From Topomyia yanbarensis (lineage: Eukaryota > Arthropoda > Insecta > Diptera > Culicidae): 64,000 nucleotides of DNA. The notes beneath the pieces were generated by a model, which worked only from the letters and a program-made list of their open reading frames with translations, was not told the DNA's origin and searched no databases. The stretch is taken from contig NC_080671.1 of the NCBI RefSeq assembly GCF_030247195.1, positions 73,717,412 to 73,781,411 of the forward strand, written 5' to 3'. Every line of letters begins with the position of its first letter. Position 1 is the stretch's first letter. The position numbers and the translations under genes are program-made. Shown here in pieces: positions 45,552 to 56,883 of this stretch.

Positions 45552-48378
45552 TGCAATCGCAGTATTCTAGTCAGTGTACTGACTGGACATCGCCAACGCA
45601 ATTATTACGTGGCTACTATTCAGCGTGCTGAGTATTATTCTGCGATATTTGTAAATCCGATCACGGAACTTCATTTCATTTGATATGTAACTATTATTCC
45701 GAACTCAGTGTGGTAAAGAGCTATAGTCTAAGCCAAATTTGAATGACAATATCTCTTCGGGGGTGTAGCCGTTCTGTTATCTCAATCTCCCCTCGGGGAT
45801 GTTCTTCTTCTCGCTCATCGAGAAGTGTCTTTTATTTGCTTTGGAGTGAAGACTTCCGAATTGTCTATGTTTACTGTGTCGTTATTTTCCTTATCCCTAA
45901 CCTTACCACTTCCTCAATTCTCTCCATCTGGGTATGATGAAAAGACATATCACGGTAACGCACAAATCTCTGATCAATATGGGGAACGTGCCATTTGAGC
46001 TAATCACTTCTGATTCACTATTTGGAAATACTCATCCGACAAACACAAACTAAAACAAAACTTGTTGAAAGTATAAAGCACATTGCTGTAAAGACCGAAA
46101 CATTATTGAAACCCCGTAATGATTTAGAAGTAATCAATATTTGCCTTACTCAATTAAATACAAATAAGGAAAAAGGTGCTTCGTGTCTTAATACTTTGAA
46201 GTCTTTTTGAAAATACTAAATCTAATAATTTTCGTTGAGATGCTGATATTGTGCACTGAATGCATTTGTATCAGATTCTTCCCACGATCAGCCGAATAGT
46301 TCTTCTAAAAACTCTGTAACAGGAGGCCATTGCTAATGAACTGTAATACAAATATCTCAAATGACAAATAATCACATCATAGCGGCATAGTAGAAAGATG
46401 CATAATAAACTGAGACCCTATACTGCTATTTCTGGGCACAGTGGCAAGCTGAACTGACGTTTCAATCACCCGTCTATAAATAGGTTTTCTGCTGTAGGGG
46501 AAACCCGCAATAAAAAATCGAATATTGCAAAACTCAGATTGTGCAAAACTAAACGTCCAATTCAAATCAATTTCCAAAGCAGAAAGGCTCGTAAATCCAG
46601 GTTCCTCACCACCGACTAGTGCGGCGCGTTGAAGTCGCCAGCATGTTTGCTCACTAGAAGAGTTGTTCGCATGGACAACATAGCTCGCAAAAGAGTCGTC
46701 AACTTTTTTTACCGCGCTTTATGACGAATCACCATTGTCATGGATTGAAGACTGCCAATTTGTTAGATTCGATTTTAAACGCTATTCTGGTGCCGTACGG
46801 CACAAAACTTACCGTGTCATCTCGGTACATGGCTGGCGCATTGCAACACTGAAATATCTCATCACTATTAACCTCTTGAAATTTAGACGTTTCGAAACTG
46901 ATCGAAGTCAAGCAACCAGTGTGCGGTAAGCAAAAGTTATTTTAAAATAGTTTCATTTTTATAACCGCCTGTGCTTTGGAACACTCACCCCATCAACTAA
47001 TACCGCTACACCATAAAAATGCACTAAACTGTTTCCGATGCCCCACTCAACGTTTTGTTTTTCGTTTCGTATCGGCATTCGTGCGGAAAAATCTTTATGC
47101 TTTTTTGGAGTATTTCGCAAAAAGTTGTCCCAGGACCGTGCGACGCTCCCGATCGAACCGGACTTTTGCTTCGGGCCACCACGGTCCGAGGGCTCGAAAT
47201 TTGTCAAACCGGCAAAATTAGAAACGCACCTAGCGATGCGATAAAAATCGTGCTATTTTAGTACTTTGCTTTAAACGGTTTCAGGTTTAGTTTCGAGGGG
47301 CTGGTCCGGATCGCGTATTGAAACATACGGCGAAAGAGCACGCATCGGGAGGCCGAAAACAGTCACATTTTAGATCCCCGAAAATTACTGTGAAACAGAA
47401 CACAACCCAACAGTTAAGAGACACGAAGAAGCGAAGAGCATGATAATAAATACTTTCGTTATACTGGCTAAATTTTCATCAGTTAATCGTCGTCGATGTC
47501 GCGTTTTTCTGCTCTCAATCGCGTCGTGTGATTATGAGCACGACAAGAGCAACCTGTTTCCGATCAATCGCGGTTGCCACCGACTGCACGAAAGGTTCCT
47601 TCTTGCTTTTCCTCTGTGCACCATCATGTTCCGTCAGAATACTTTGCGACAATCTACTCTGTCATATACCTATACACACACGGTATGCACTTCTAAGGTT
47701 GCCTTTTGAAAGTCCAAGATGTTCCTCACATTCTGCTTTGACTTGTGCGTCGACTGTTTAAGAGATCTTTGATGTATACCTGCGCCATACTCAACGCATT
47801 CCAAACACAGGGCGATGTTTTGCGATTTTTTTCGCACTAAATCAAATTTCTATTTGTCTGATTTGCATTCGATGTACATACATAGCATATTCGAATACGT
47901 ATATATAACAAAGGCAAGAAAAAATTAAACCAAATTCGCACATTCAAATCACAACAGAAAACGTTTTGATTGAATTATACTAATTTCTTTTAATGTTTTC
48001 ATTTTATTTTCCTCTGTTTTCAATGTTTCGTGGCCAGTCGGGTTCCTTCCATGTTTTCGTCAGTTACTGTGGCGCGCAGTGGAGAACAAGGGCAGTACGT
48101 TTGATTCGATATGCGGTCAGCTTTATTCTCGATCTATGTCCATTTTTCGTCATTCTCACCCGTAATTGATTGATTCCGAATACGATGTTGTTGAGATTCC
48201 ACATTTTGGGACAATTTAGTAACAAACTATCACTTGCCAGTCTCTCACTGTCTCGCGGAGAATTGTGGGAATAATTACCACTGTTATGCACTCACCGGGT
48301 TGTTAGAAATGAGAATCTGGATTTTAAGAAATTGGCTGGTTTTACTGAATTATTCTTGGTATATTTAGAAAACTTAAT
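45552..48378. other. LINE 3' remnant then unassigned sequence
   Basis: Bases 45552-45950 are probably the decayed C-terminus and 3' UTR of the LOA-like LINE ('caatatctcttcgggggtgtag'). Beyond 45950 short frames occur (46959-47261, 47440-47761) without known domains. Bases 47030-47420 are locally GC-richer and could be host leader sequence. Confidence 0.35.
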
Positions 48379-48942
48379 CTAAGGCTGTGAACCATTTTAC
48401 GATTTTTTCAACCTTTAGTTAAAATTTGACAGTTCGAAAGTTATTTTCTCTTGAATGGAAAAATTTAACCGAGAGAGCAAGCCATTTCAAAAGTTGACAT
48501 ATGGATAGTTATTTAGAGTTGACAGCTACGATGACCACAAGTTGGTAGAGGTTTGAACATTTGTCGATATGTTAAAATTAGTTTTTTTTCTTATTACATT
48601 AAGTATGACAGTTATGGCTAAAAATTCTCTTAAAAGCCTCGAAAAGTAAACATCCACATCATGAAATAATCCAAACATATCATAACACAACATGTTATCG
48701 TTTCCATCTTTATCCCTTAATTTTGTATTGAACAATATTGACAACCTCAATTAGGTACAGAAAATGTTTCCACCTTTTTATTCTGCATCATGGGCAAAAT
48801 TTTAACCATCGAGCTGTCAAATTTAACTATCACTCTGTCAATTTTAACCATGCTCCCGAGTAGGATTATTTTGCAAATAACTTTCGAAGTGTCAGATTTC
48901 AACTAATAGTTAAAAATTTCACCAAATGGTTCACAGCCTAAG
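48379..48942. mobile_element. 564-bp MITE with ~70-bp inverted repeats
   Basis: The left end CTAAGGCTGTGAACCATT and the complement of the right end CTTAGGCTGTGAACCATT start inverted repeats of about 70 bp (48379-48448 and 48875-48942), both continuing to 'ttcgaaagttattt'. The interior is noncoding. Smaller 'ttaaccat..ctgtcaaattt' motifs repeat near the right arm. Confidence 0.87.
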
Positions 48943-50120
48943 AATCTTGGAACTAAAAAACGAATCATCGTACTTCGAGGCAAAAATAAAGCTAAAATAA
49001 CCGCTAGGGGTACATAGCACTATAAACATATAGGATTGTTAGTATTGAACCTCTAGAATAGTCTCGCACAATTTCGATAGCCAAGCTAACCTTCATTTGT
49101 TTTAAACAGCCAAAAACGTTCCTCGCGCGTATTTACACTATTCAACGGATTAATTTGATTTTTTTATGAGAAGCATAATATGTGTAATCAGTAGATGAAC
49201 CACGGAAAACTGAATATAAATTTTTTTCTTTACATTATTTTGAATAAGAGTGAACAATTTTTACTTCAAAATATGAGATTTTTCGCTTTTTATGGTGCTG
49301 TTTTCCGAAATTCAAACTTTTTTGTATTATTTTTGGTTCATCGTGGAACTACTAGCCAAAGTTTTACGAATCTTGGATTTCCTGTTTCGTACAATTTTAT
49401 CAAGTCCGCCGTGGAGCTCCTCGACGTGGAAATGGTTGGACGTCTACTCTTGGCACACTCGTCTGTGTTGCTCTGCGTAATTGATTTTTTTCATGCCTAA
49501 AGAATGCACAAATAAATATTAACATTACACATTAGGTCCATTGTTGCGTACCCAAAACAAAATTGCTTTCGGTTTGACCACTTTACCCCCCGCCAAGCGC
49601 CCCTCCCCCTCACTAACACATAATAAAAAGATTTGAAAACTATATCTCGCTTTGTAATTTGTTATAATTTTGTTATTTTAACTACATACGAGCTCAAATT
49701 TATAACACAGTATGTTACGACAGTTGTATTCTGTTATAATCTTGTTATTTCATTCTTAATGCGCCCCAGGGCTTAAGCTAACGATCGTATGGTCACTAAC
49801 AACTCCTCTTTACTTACTGAGACAGGCATTGCAAAATATTTTGTTCGAGTAATGACATTAATAAACTTCATATAAGGGGAAAGGGATTTTTTTGTGAAAA
49901 AGAAGAAAATTTGGCATTCTTCTTAGATAGTTCCCCAGGTAACTACGAAACTGTTTAATTACTTTTACAATACAAATAAGCCGATTCACAGGGGCTCAAA
50001 ACAGCGTTTTGAAGCACTTAATTCATTGGAGTCAATACTACCCATATTACGAATTCATATATTATACGATATTTGTATGTGTAAAAAGCGCCTTGTTTTG
50101 GCAACATGTATTTTTTTTTA
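48943..50120. other. Unassigned sequence
   Basis: A 101-codon frame at 49195-49500 has no known domain. 'tttgttataattttgttatttt' (49658-49680) and 'tctgttataatcttgttattt' (49730-49750) look like pieces of an interspersed repeat. Confidence 0.4.
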
Positions 50121-50946
50121 AATTGAGCGTAGTAGGCTACAGAAAATTTAACTTTTGTACCGAAAGAGATAGTGCTTGGCCGTCTTCGACAAAGTTATAG
50201 AGGAGAGTATTTTTAGAAATTTTACAGAAGACTTACTGTCTCTTTCACTCACAGTAGTCGAGTTATGATATGTTTTCTAGGACGAGCTCCTTAAATTCTT
50301 ATTTTTACTTATAACTCAAAATCATTCAATATCGCTGTTAACCTTCAGCAGACACGCTAGTACACAGAGTGCGCACCACTCAGGAAATCAAGCGAAAGCG
50401 CCTTTGAACACCAGCGCCTACTCGTTCAGTGAGACATTCACGCGACTTCAGGAAGGCCAGACATAAAGTTTTCAACAGTGTATAACTTCTGAACGGGTGT
50501 TTATGGACAAACAATTTTACCTTCGTTTGGGGGTGAAACCCAGTCCTATCAGAATAATTGATAGAATAATTACAATTTTTGCCGATAGTGTAGTTACACT
50601 GATTCGAAAACAGGTCAAAATAAAATCAAAATTAGCTATAAGTCTTTACGCGGCGATTATAGCTATTTGGTCTCTTCGAAAAAGTTGTGTGTTTTATAAT
50701 GATAAAAAATAACCTCAAACATTATTAATACGAAAAATCAGAAACAAAAAAGTTTTGAGTAAAAATAAGAATTGAAAGAGTTCATCATAGAAAACATGTC
50801 ATAACTCGATTACTGTGAGTGACAAAGACAACGTGTCTTCAGCAAAATTTATAAAAATATTATCCTCTATAATTTTGTCGAAGACGGCCTAGCGCTATCT
50901 CTTTCGGTTTAAAAGTTAAATTTTCTGTAGCCTACTACGATCAATT
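50121..50946. mobile_element. 826-bp element with ~200-bp inverted arms
   Basis: The arms 50121-50324 and about 50750-50946 are imperfect complements. Shared blocks are 'cgtagtaggctacagaaaat', 'aaagagatag.gct.ggccg', 'tcataactcga' and 'ttcttatttttactc'. The divergence indicates an old foldback-type element. A 71-codon frame in the middle (50497-50712) shows no domain. Confidence 0.8.
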
Positions 50947-51175
50947 ATTTTAATAATTTTAATAATTTAATTTTAATAATATTTTAGTAATATTGACAAA
51001 AGATGGCACTTCTTACACATACAAACCTTCGACACCCTATCGGGTAGCTCGTGAGTAGGCTAGATCCACCGCCAGGGATTATAACGAATAGATCGCGTCA
51101 GATAGTGGATGGTTGGGAAACCAGTAAACCGGACGCTACGCTCCACCCGGAATCGCTGGACAAATATCAACACCT

Positions 51176-51884
51176 CATAACAGTTTTTGCAACCGACCGA
51201 GACGGTTGTGCCTCCAGGTGGAAGGATTTGTTCTCGAGAGAGTGACGGAGTGCGAGACGCTGTATGCGTTATTGTGGGAGAGAGAGAGAGACCAGTTTGT
51301 TAAGTGTGAGTCGACAGTTGATACGTCGGAGGCGTGGTCAACGGCATCCTCGACAAGTGGTGTTTTGACAGCAAACCGCGGGTAGACGAATTTGCCTACC
51401 GCGGTGGCAGAGATCGACAGTGATCGTGCCTGTACACACAGAAAAAAATATAGTGTATTGGTGTCGTCGGGCAATTCTAATCGACGAGAGGGAAGCGTCA
51501 CAGGTAGACCCATTTGCTCTATTTGTCTACCGCAGAAGTGGTACGACGAATAAGGAAAACAAGTGGCACTGAAAAGTGCCGCATCGACAGTGGGATTTTC
51601 GCAGCAAGCCACAGGTAGCCACATTTGTCTACCGAGGTGGTGGAAACGGAGAGAGCGCGCTTGTGGTGGTGATACCGACGAGCAGCTTAATCGGAGAGAG
51701 TTTTGAAGTGTTGCAGGTAGGACTATTTCTCTACTGAAGAAGCAACGCGACGAAGAAGAACAGCAGGTGTCACATTGTCAAACAACGGGCACCGAGTTTA
51801 CAACGTAACACATGAGGTGTGTTCTACAGGTATAACAGGTATATTTTTCATTCCTTTTTGTGATAGTTTTTCTTGCTAGGTAAA
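51176..51884 (+). promoter_or_regulatory. 5' UTR of the full-length LINE with four palindromic modules
   Basis: Four imperfect modules of the form GGTAG..TTTGTCTACCG occur at about 51381-51400, 51503-51541, 51614-51633 and 51716-51735. Each has complementary flanks (GGTAGAC/GTCTACC or shorter). Spacing is about 100-120 bp. LINE 5' UTRs hold an internal promoter; these modules may be promoter or protein-binding units, or RNA stem-loops. The function is inferred. Confidence 0.65.
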
Positions 51885-53198
51885 ATGGATGAAGAGATGG
51901 GAGAACGAGTAACAGACCCTCCCCCTAAGCCTTATGCTGAAAATGTAAATCCGACTAGAATTAAAATTTACCCAGAGTCGTCAACGGGACCATGGATTGT
52001 ATTTATTAGGCGTAAAGTAAAGGCGCTAAATATTATTCAAATTTCTAAAGATTTGACTTCGCGATTCTCGGATGTAAAAGAGATCGTCAAAGTCAATAAA
52101 GATAAAATACGCATTGTCGTTGGTAGTTTCAAACAAGCCAATGCAATTGCTTCTTGCGAGCTTTTTACGCGTGAGTATAGAGCGTATATTCCTTCAAAGG
52201 AAATTGAAATTGATGGGGTCATCACAGAATCGAGTTTGACTGTTGATGACTTAGTTAAGCATGGGGTTGGTCGTTTCAAAGACACCATACTTAAAGACGT
52301 AAAAATACTTGAATGCAAGCAATTGCATTCAGTATCACACGAAGGAGATAAAAAAGTTTATCGACTGTCTGACTCATTTCGAGTGACTTTCGCTGGGTCT
52401 GCGCTGCCCAACTATGTCATTATCGATAAGATTCGTCTCCCTGTTCGCCTTTTTATCCCTCGTGTAATGAATTGCCTTAATTGCAAACAGCTTGGCCACA
52501 CAGCCACTTACTGTTCCAATAAGGCACGGTGTGGCAAATGTGGGGGTTCTCATCAAGAGGATACATGTAATGAAAATTCAGAAAAATGTTTAATGTGCGG
52601 AGAAAACTCACATGAGGTCCCTGCATGCCCCATTTATAAATTGCGTGAGGATAAAATTAAACGATCCTTGAAGGAGAGGTCTAAGCGCTCCTATGCAGAA
52701 ATGTTGAAAAATGCTACCCCTAAACCCATCTTCTTAGAAAACACTTACACATCTCTATTTTCGGAACAGTCTGACTCTGACGGAGCGTGCGAAGGTACAT
52801 CATTTGTTTTACCCGGAAATTCCAGAAAAAGAAAACAGTCTTCTTTTCCCAAGCTGCCAAGCAAGGGCCTTAAAATTTCTCCACCAATAGATAAACTGCG
52901 CCCAAAACCGAAAAATTCCGATTCAAAACCGAAATCAATTCCGCCCGGTTTTGGGAACGTACAATCCAAACAGAACACCATTACTGGAAATAATAAAATT
53001 TCGACTTCCTCTGAGCCTCAGCCGGGGGTAGGATTATTGAAATTTTCTGAAATTGTTGATTGGATTTTTAAAGCATTCAATATTTCTGAACCACTAAAGA
53101 GTATACTTTCAGCTTTCCTCCCAACAATTAGAACATTTTTAGAGCAGCTGATTGCTCAATGGCCCATCCTTGCAGCGATTGTATCTTTCAATGGGTAA
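51885..53198 (+). CDS. I-group LINE ORF1 protein (gag-like, three CCHC knuckles)
   Basis: ORF1 proteins coat the element RNA and act as nucleic-acid chaperones in the retrotransposition particle. The 437-residue frame starts at the ATG at 51885 (MDEEMGERVTDPPPKP); upstream codons lack another ATG. Residues about 25-190 form an RRM-like region typical of these proteins (inferred from pattern only). Three zinc knuckles follow: C197-C200-H205-C210 (CLNCKQLGHTATYC), C216-C219-H223-C228 (CGKCGGSHQEDTC) and C235-C238-H243-C248 (CLMCGENSHEVPAC). The tail from about 260 is Ser/Pro/Lys-rich with a basic RKRKQ patch that could serve nuclear entry, then a hydrophobic C-terminal stretch. The frame ends TAA at 53196-53198, overlapping the ORF2 start by 8 nt. 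Confidence 0.95.
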   Translation: MDEEMGERVTDPPPKPYAENVNPTRIKIYPESSTGPWIVFIRRKVKALNIIQISKDLTSRFSDVKEIVKVNKDKIRIVVGSFKQANAIASCELFTREYRAYIPSKEIEIDGVITESSLTVDDLVKHGVGRFKDTILKDVKILECKQLHSVSHEGDKKVYRLSDSFRVTFAGSALPNYVIIDKIRLPVRLFIPRVMNCLNCKQLGHTATYCSNKARCGKCGGSHQEDTCNENSEKCLMCGENSHEVPACPIYKLREDKIKRSLKERSKRSYAEMLKNATPKPIFLENTYTSLFSEQSDSDGACEGTSFVLPGNSRKRKQSSFPKLPSKGLKISPPIDKLRPKPKNSDSKPKSIPPGFGNVQSKQNTITGNNKISTSSEPQPGVGLLKFSEIVDWIFKAFNISEPLKSILSAFLPTIRTFLEQLIAQWPILAAIVSFNG

Positions 53199-56100
53199 TT
53201 CACCTCCTCCAATGAAAGATTCCATCACTGTTTTACAGTGGAATTGCAGAAGTATCATACCTAAAATTGATTCCTTAAAAATTTTACTGCATAATTTAAA
53301 ATGCGATGCTTTTGCTCTATGTGAAACATGGCTTACCTCAAACATTAATTTCAACTTAAATGATTTCAACATTATTCGCCTAGACCGAGACACCCCGTAT
53401 GGAGGAGTGCTTCTAGGAATTAAAAAGTGCTATTCTTTCTATAGAATTAACATCCCCTTGTTTGCGGGCATTGAGGCTGTAGCTGTCCAAACGAACATTA
53501 AAGGCAAAGACATGTCTATCGCTTCTATATATATACCTCCCAAAGTTCAAATTGGACAACGTCAAATTTTTGAGGTAGTGGAATCCATGGCTGCTCCGCG
53601 TCTGATACTGGGAGACTTCAACTCGCACGGAGTATTGTGGGGTTCCCTCTACAATGATAATCGATCCTCTTTGATTTACAATGTTTGTGACGAATTTAAT
53701 ATGACAGTTTTAAATACTGGCGAAACAACACGCATCCCCAGACCTCCTGCACGTCCAAGTGCATTAGATCTATCTCTGTGCTCGACATCACTTCGGTTAG
53801 ACTGCACGTGGAAGGTTGTACCTGATCCTCACGGTAGCGATCATTTGCCAATCGTTGTTTCAATTAACAGTGAATTAGGCCTTACGAATTCAATCAATGT
53901 TCCTTATGACTTAACACGAAATATTGATTGGAAAACATACGAAACATTAATTTCCACTTCTCTTGCTTCGACAGAAGAGCTACCCCCTACCGAAGAATAT
54001 GAATTCCTAGCGGGTTTAATTATTGAAGCAGCAGAACAAGCCCAAACGAAATGCAATCCTGGAATGACAATAAATAGACGGCCCCCTAATCCTTGGGGGG
54101 ACAAAGAGTGCTCTGATGCATATGAAGCTAAACAAGTTGCCTACAAAGAAATTATGAAACAGAAAGGGGGTATACGTGAGAACTTTGAAAATTATTTCAT
54201 TTTGCAAAACAAATTTGACAGTATACGTCGTGCCAAAAAATCTAGTTATTGGAGACACTTCGTTATTGGCTTGTCAAGAGAAACATCAATGAGTACTCTT
54301 TGGAACACAGCCAGAAGAATGAGGAATCGAAACGTGACTAATGAAAGCGAAGATTTTTCGAATCGTTGGATATTTAATTTTGCCAAGAAAATTTGTCCCG
54401 ATTCTGCTCCTGCGCAGAAAATCACTCGCGATGCTCCCACAAGTAACGATTTCATAGATTCGCCTTTGACAATGATGGAATTCTCAATTGCACTCCTCTC
54501 ATGCAACAATAATGCTCCGGGACTAGACAGAATTAAATTCAACTTGGTGAAGAATCTGCCTGACCTAGCAAAAAGACGCTTGTTGAATTTATTCAATAAG
54601 CTTCTTGAGCAGAACATTGTCCCGCACGACTGGAGACAAGTGAGAGTTATCGCTATTCCAAAACCGGGAAAACCAGCCTCCGATCATAACTCGTATCGAC
54701 CGATTGCAATGTTATCCTGCATCAGGAAATTGTTGGAAAAAATTATCCTACGACGTCTCGACAATTGGGTTGAGGCGAACGGCTTGCTATCAGATACCCA
54801 GTTTGGTTTTCGGAGGGGAAAGGGAACGAATGATTGTCTGGCGCTACTTTCGTCAGAAATCCAACTAGCTTATGCAAAAAAAGAACAAATGGCGTCTGTG
54901 TTCTTAGACATAAAAGGAGCATTCGACTCTGTTTCCATTGATGTTCTCTCAGAGAAACTACATCAATGTGGTCTTTCACCAATATTAAATAATTATTTAT
55001 ACAACTTATTGTCAGAAAAGCACATGCATTTTTCATATGGCGATTTGGCAACATTCAGAATAAGTTACATGGGCCTCCCACAAGGTTCTTGTTTAAGCCC
55101 CCTTCTCTACAATGTTTACGTGAATGATATTGATAATTGTATTGTCAGCCCATGCACTCTAAGACAACTTGCAGATGATGGCGTGGTTTCTGTTACAGGA
55201 CCAAAAGCCTTAAATTTACAACAACCACTGCAAGATAGTTTGGATAATTTATCAAGTTGGGCTTTGAATTTAGGCATCGATTTCTCTACGGAGAAAACAG
55301 AGTTGGTTGTTTTTTCAAGGAAGCGTGATCCAGCTCAGCTTCAGCTTCAGTTGGTTGGTAGAACGATAGCCCAAGTCCTGACTTTTAAATACCTTGGAAT
55401 TTGGTTCGATTCTAAAGGCACATGGGGAGGCCACATTAGGTATCTAATAACGAAATGCCAACAAAGGATAAATTTTCTGCGAACAATAACTGGATCATGG
55501 TGGGGTTCTCATCCAAGTGACATGATAAGATTGTATCAAACAACAATACTTTCAGTAATGGAATATGGGGGCATCTGTTTCCGTTCAGCTGCGAACACTA
55601 ACATTATTAAACTGGAACGGATACAGTATCGCTGTTTACGAATTGCCTTAGGTTGCATGCAGTCGACCCATACGATGAGTCTTGAAGTACTAGCGGGAGT
55701 TCTTCCTTTAAAAGACCGATTCTGGGATCTTTCTTCTCGTTTACTTATTCGATGTGAGGTTATGAACCCACTGGTAATTGAAAATTTTGAAAGACTTGTC
55801 GAGCTTCAACCCCAAACCAGATTCATGACAGTGTATTTCAATCACATGTCACAAGAAATAACGCCTGCTAGGTATGTTCCCACATACGTCAATATACTAG
55901 ATATTCCTGAATCCACTTTATTCTTCGACACGTCCATGCAAGCAGAGATTCGTGGAATTCCGGATCATCTACGCTCGCGGGAGATCCCTAAAATATTCAC
56001 AAGTAAATATCAACACATAGACTGCCTTAAAATGTTTTACACTGATGGGTCACGAATCAGTGAGGCCACTGGTTTCGGTATTTTCAACAATAATTTTTCA

Positions 56101-56883
56101 ATTTCTCTCAAACTTGCAGAACCCGCCTCTGTTTATATAGCGGAACTAGCAGCAGTTCACTATAGTTTGCAAATAATTAATACTTTACCCCCGAACCATT
56201 ACTTTATCCTCACTGATAGTCTCAGCACAATTGCAGCTCTACGCTCAAAGAGGATTGATAATCACGATCCATTCTTTTTGGGGAAGATACGAGAATCTCT
56301 GAGTAACCTGACAAGAAAATGTTATAAATTTACCCTAGTGTGGCTCCCCGCCCATTGCTCTATTGCGGGCAATGAGAAAGCTGATAATTTAGCCAAGATT
56401 GGTGCACTAGATGGTGAAATATATGAAAGACCCATCGCTTACAATGAATTTTATAGCGCTTCTCGACAGAGGACACTTGCTAGTTGGCAAACATCTTGGG
56501 ACAATGGAGATATGGGACGATGGCTACACTCAATTACCCCTAAAGTATCAACGAAGGCATGGTTCAAAGGATTGGATGTAAGTCGGGACTTCATCCGTGT
56601 GATGTCTAGGCTCATGTCCAATCATTATACTTTAGATGCGCATCTCCGTCGTATTGGGCTCGCTGAGGGTAATCATTGTGCTTGTGGAGAAGGTTACCAT
56701 GACATTGAGCATGTTGTTTGGTCCTGCACTGAATATCGTGAAGCCAGATCACAATTAGTAGATTCTTTACAAGTCCGAGGAAGACCAATCCATGTTCCTG
56801 TTAGAGACATCCTGGCGTATCGCGATCCTCTATACATGGAACTTATCTATCATTTTCTAAAAACAGCGTCTGTCAAAATTTAA
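53191..56883 (+). CDS. I-group LINE ORF2 polyprotein (endonuclease, reverse transcriptase, RNase H)
   Basis: The 1230-residue protein nicks target DNA and reverse-transcribes the element RNA there. It starts at the ATG at 53191. The APE-type endonuclease (about 12-235) has WNCRS (N18), CETW (E45), GDFNSH (142-146) and SDH (216-218). RT (about 450-720) has FLDIKGAFD (D573), GLPQGSCLSPLLYNVYVND, and a catalytic loop LADDG (D662, D663) with Leu where Tyr or Phe is usual. RNase H (about 945-1075) keeps YTDGS (D952), AELAA (E985), TDSLS (D1009), H1055 and D1065. A C-terminal Cys/His motif, CACGEGYHDIEHVVWSC, follows near residue 1167. There are no stops or frameshifts. Translation probably occurs by reinitiation at the overlapping ATGGGTAA. 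Confidence 0.96.
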   Translation: MGNSPPPMKDSITVLQWNCRSIIPKIDSLKILLHNLKCDAFALCETWLTSNINFNLNDFNIIRLDRDTPYGGVLLGIKKCYSFYRINIPLFAGIEAVAVQTNIKGKDMSIASIYIPPKVQIGQRQIFEVVESMAAPRLILGDFNSHGVLWGSLYNDNRSSLIYNVCDEFNMTVLNTGETTRIPRPPARPSALDLSLCSTSLRLDCTWKVVPDPHGSDHLPIVVSINSELGLTNSINVPYDLTRNIDWKTYETLISTSLASTEELPPTEEYEFLAGLIIEAAEQAQTKCNPGMTINRRPPNPWGDKECSDAYEAKQVAYKEIMKQKGGIRENFENYFILQNKFDSIRRAKKSSYWRHFVIGLSRETSMSTLWNTARRMRNRNVTNESEDFSNRWIFNFAKKICPDSAPAQKITRDAPTSNDFIDSPLTMMEFSIALLSCNNNAPGLDRIKFNLVKNLPDLAKRRLLNLFNKLLEQNIVPHDWRQVRVIAIPKPGKPASDHNSYRPIAMLSCIRKLLEKIILRRLDNWVEANGLLSDTQFGFRRGKGTNDCLALLSSEIQLAYAKKEQMASVFLDIKGAFDSVSIDVLSEKLHQCGLSPILNNYLYNLLSEKHMHFSYGDLATFRISYMGLPQGSCLSPLLYNVYVNDIDNCIVSPCTLRQLADDGVVSVTGPKALNLQQPLQDSLDNLSSWALNLGIDFSTEKTELVVFSRKRDPAQLQLQLVGRTIAQVLTFKYLGIWFDSKGTWGGHIRYLITKCQQRINFLRTITGSWWGSHPSDMIRLYQTTILSVMEYGGICFRSAANTNIIKLERIQYRCLRIALGCMQSTHTMSLEVLAGVLPLKDRFWDLSSRLLIRCEVMNPLVIENFERLVELQPQTRFMTVYFNHMSQEITPARYVPTYVNILDIPESTLFFDTSMQAEIRGIPDHLRSREIPKIFTSKYQHIDCLKMFYTDGSRISEATGFGIFNNNFSISLKLAEPASVYIAELAAVHYSLQIINTLPPNHYFILTDSLSTIAALRSKRIDNHDPFFLGKIRESLSNLTRKCYKFTLVWLPAHCSIAGNEKADNLAKIGALDGEIYERPIAYNEFYSASRQRTLASWQTSWDNGDMGRWLHSITPKVSTKAWFKGLDVSRDFIRVMSRLMSNHYTLDAHLRRIGLAEGNHCACGEGYHDIEHVVWSCTEYREARSQLVDSLQVRGRPIHVPVRDILAYRDPLYMELIYHFLKTASVKI

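Noticed and set aside
49195..49500. 101-codon frame
   Set aside because: AT-rich composition and no recognisable domain; probably chance.
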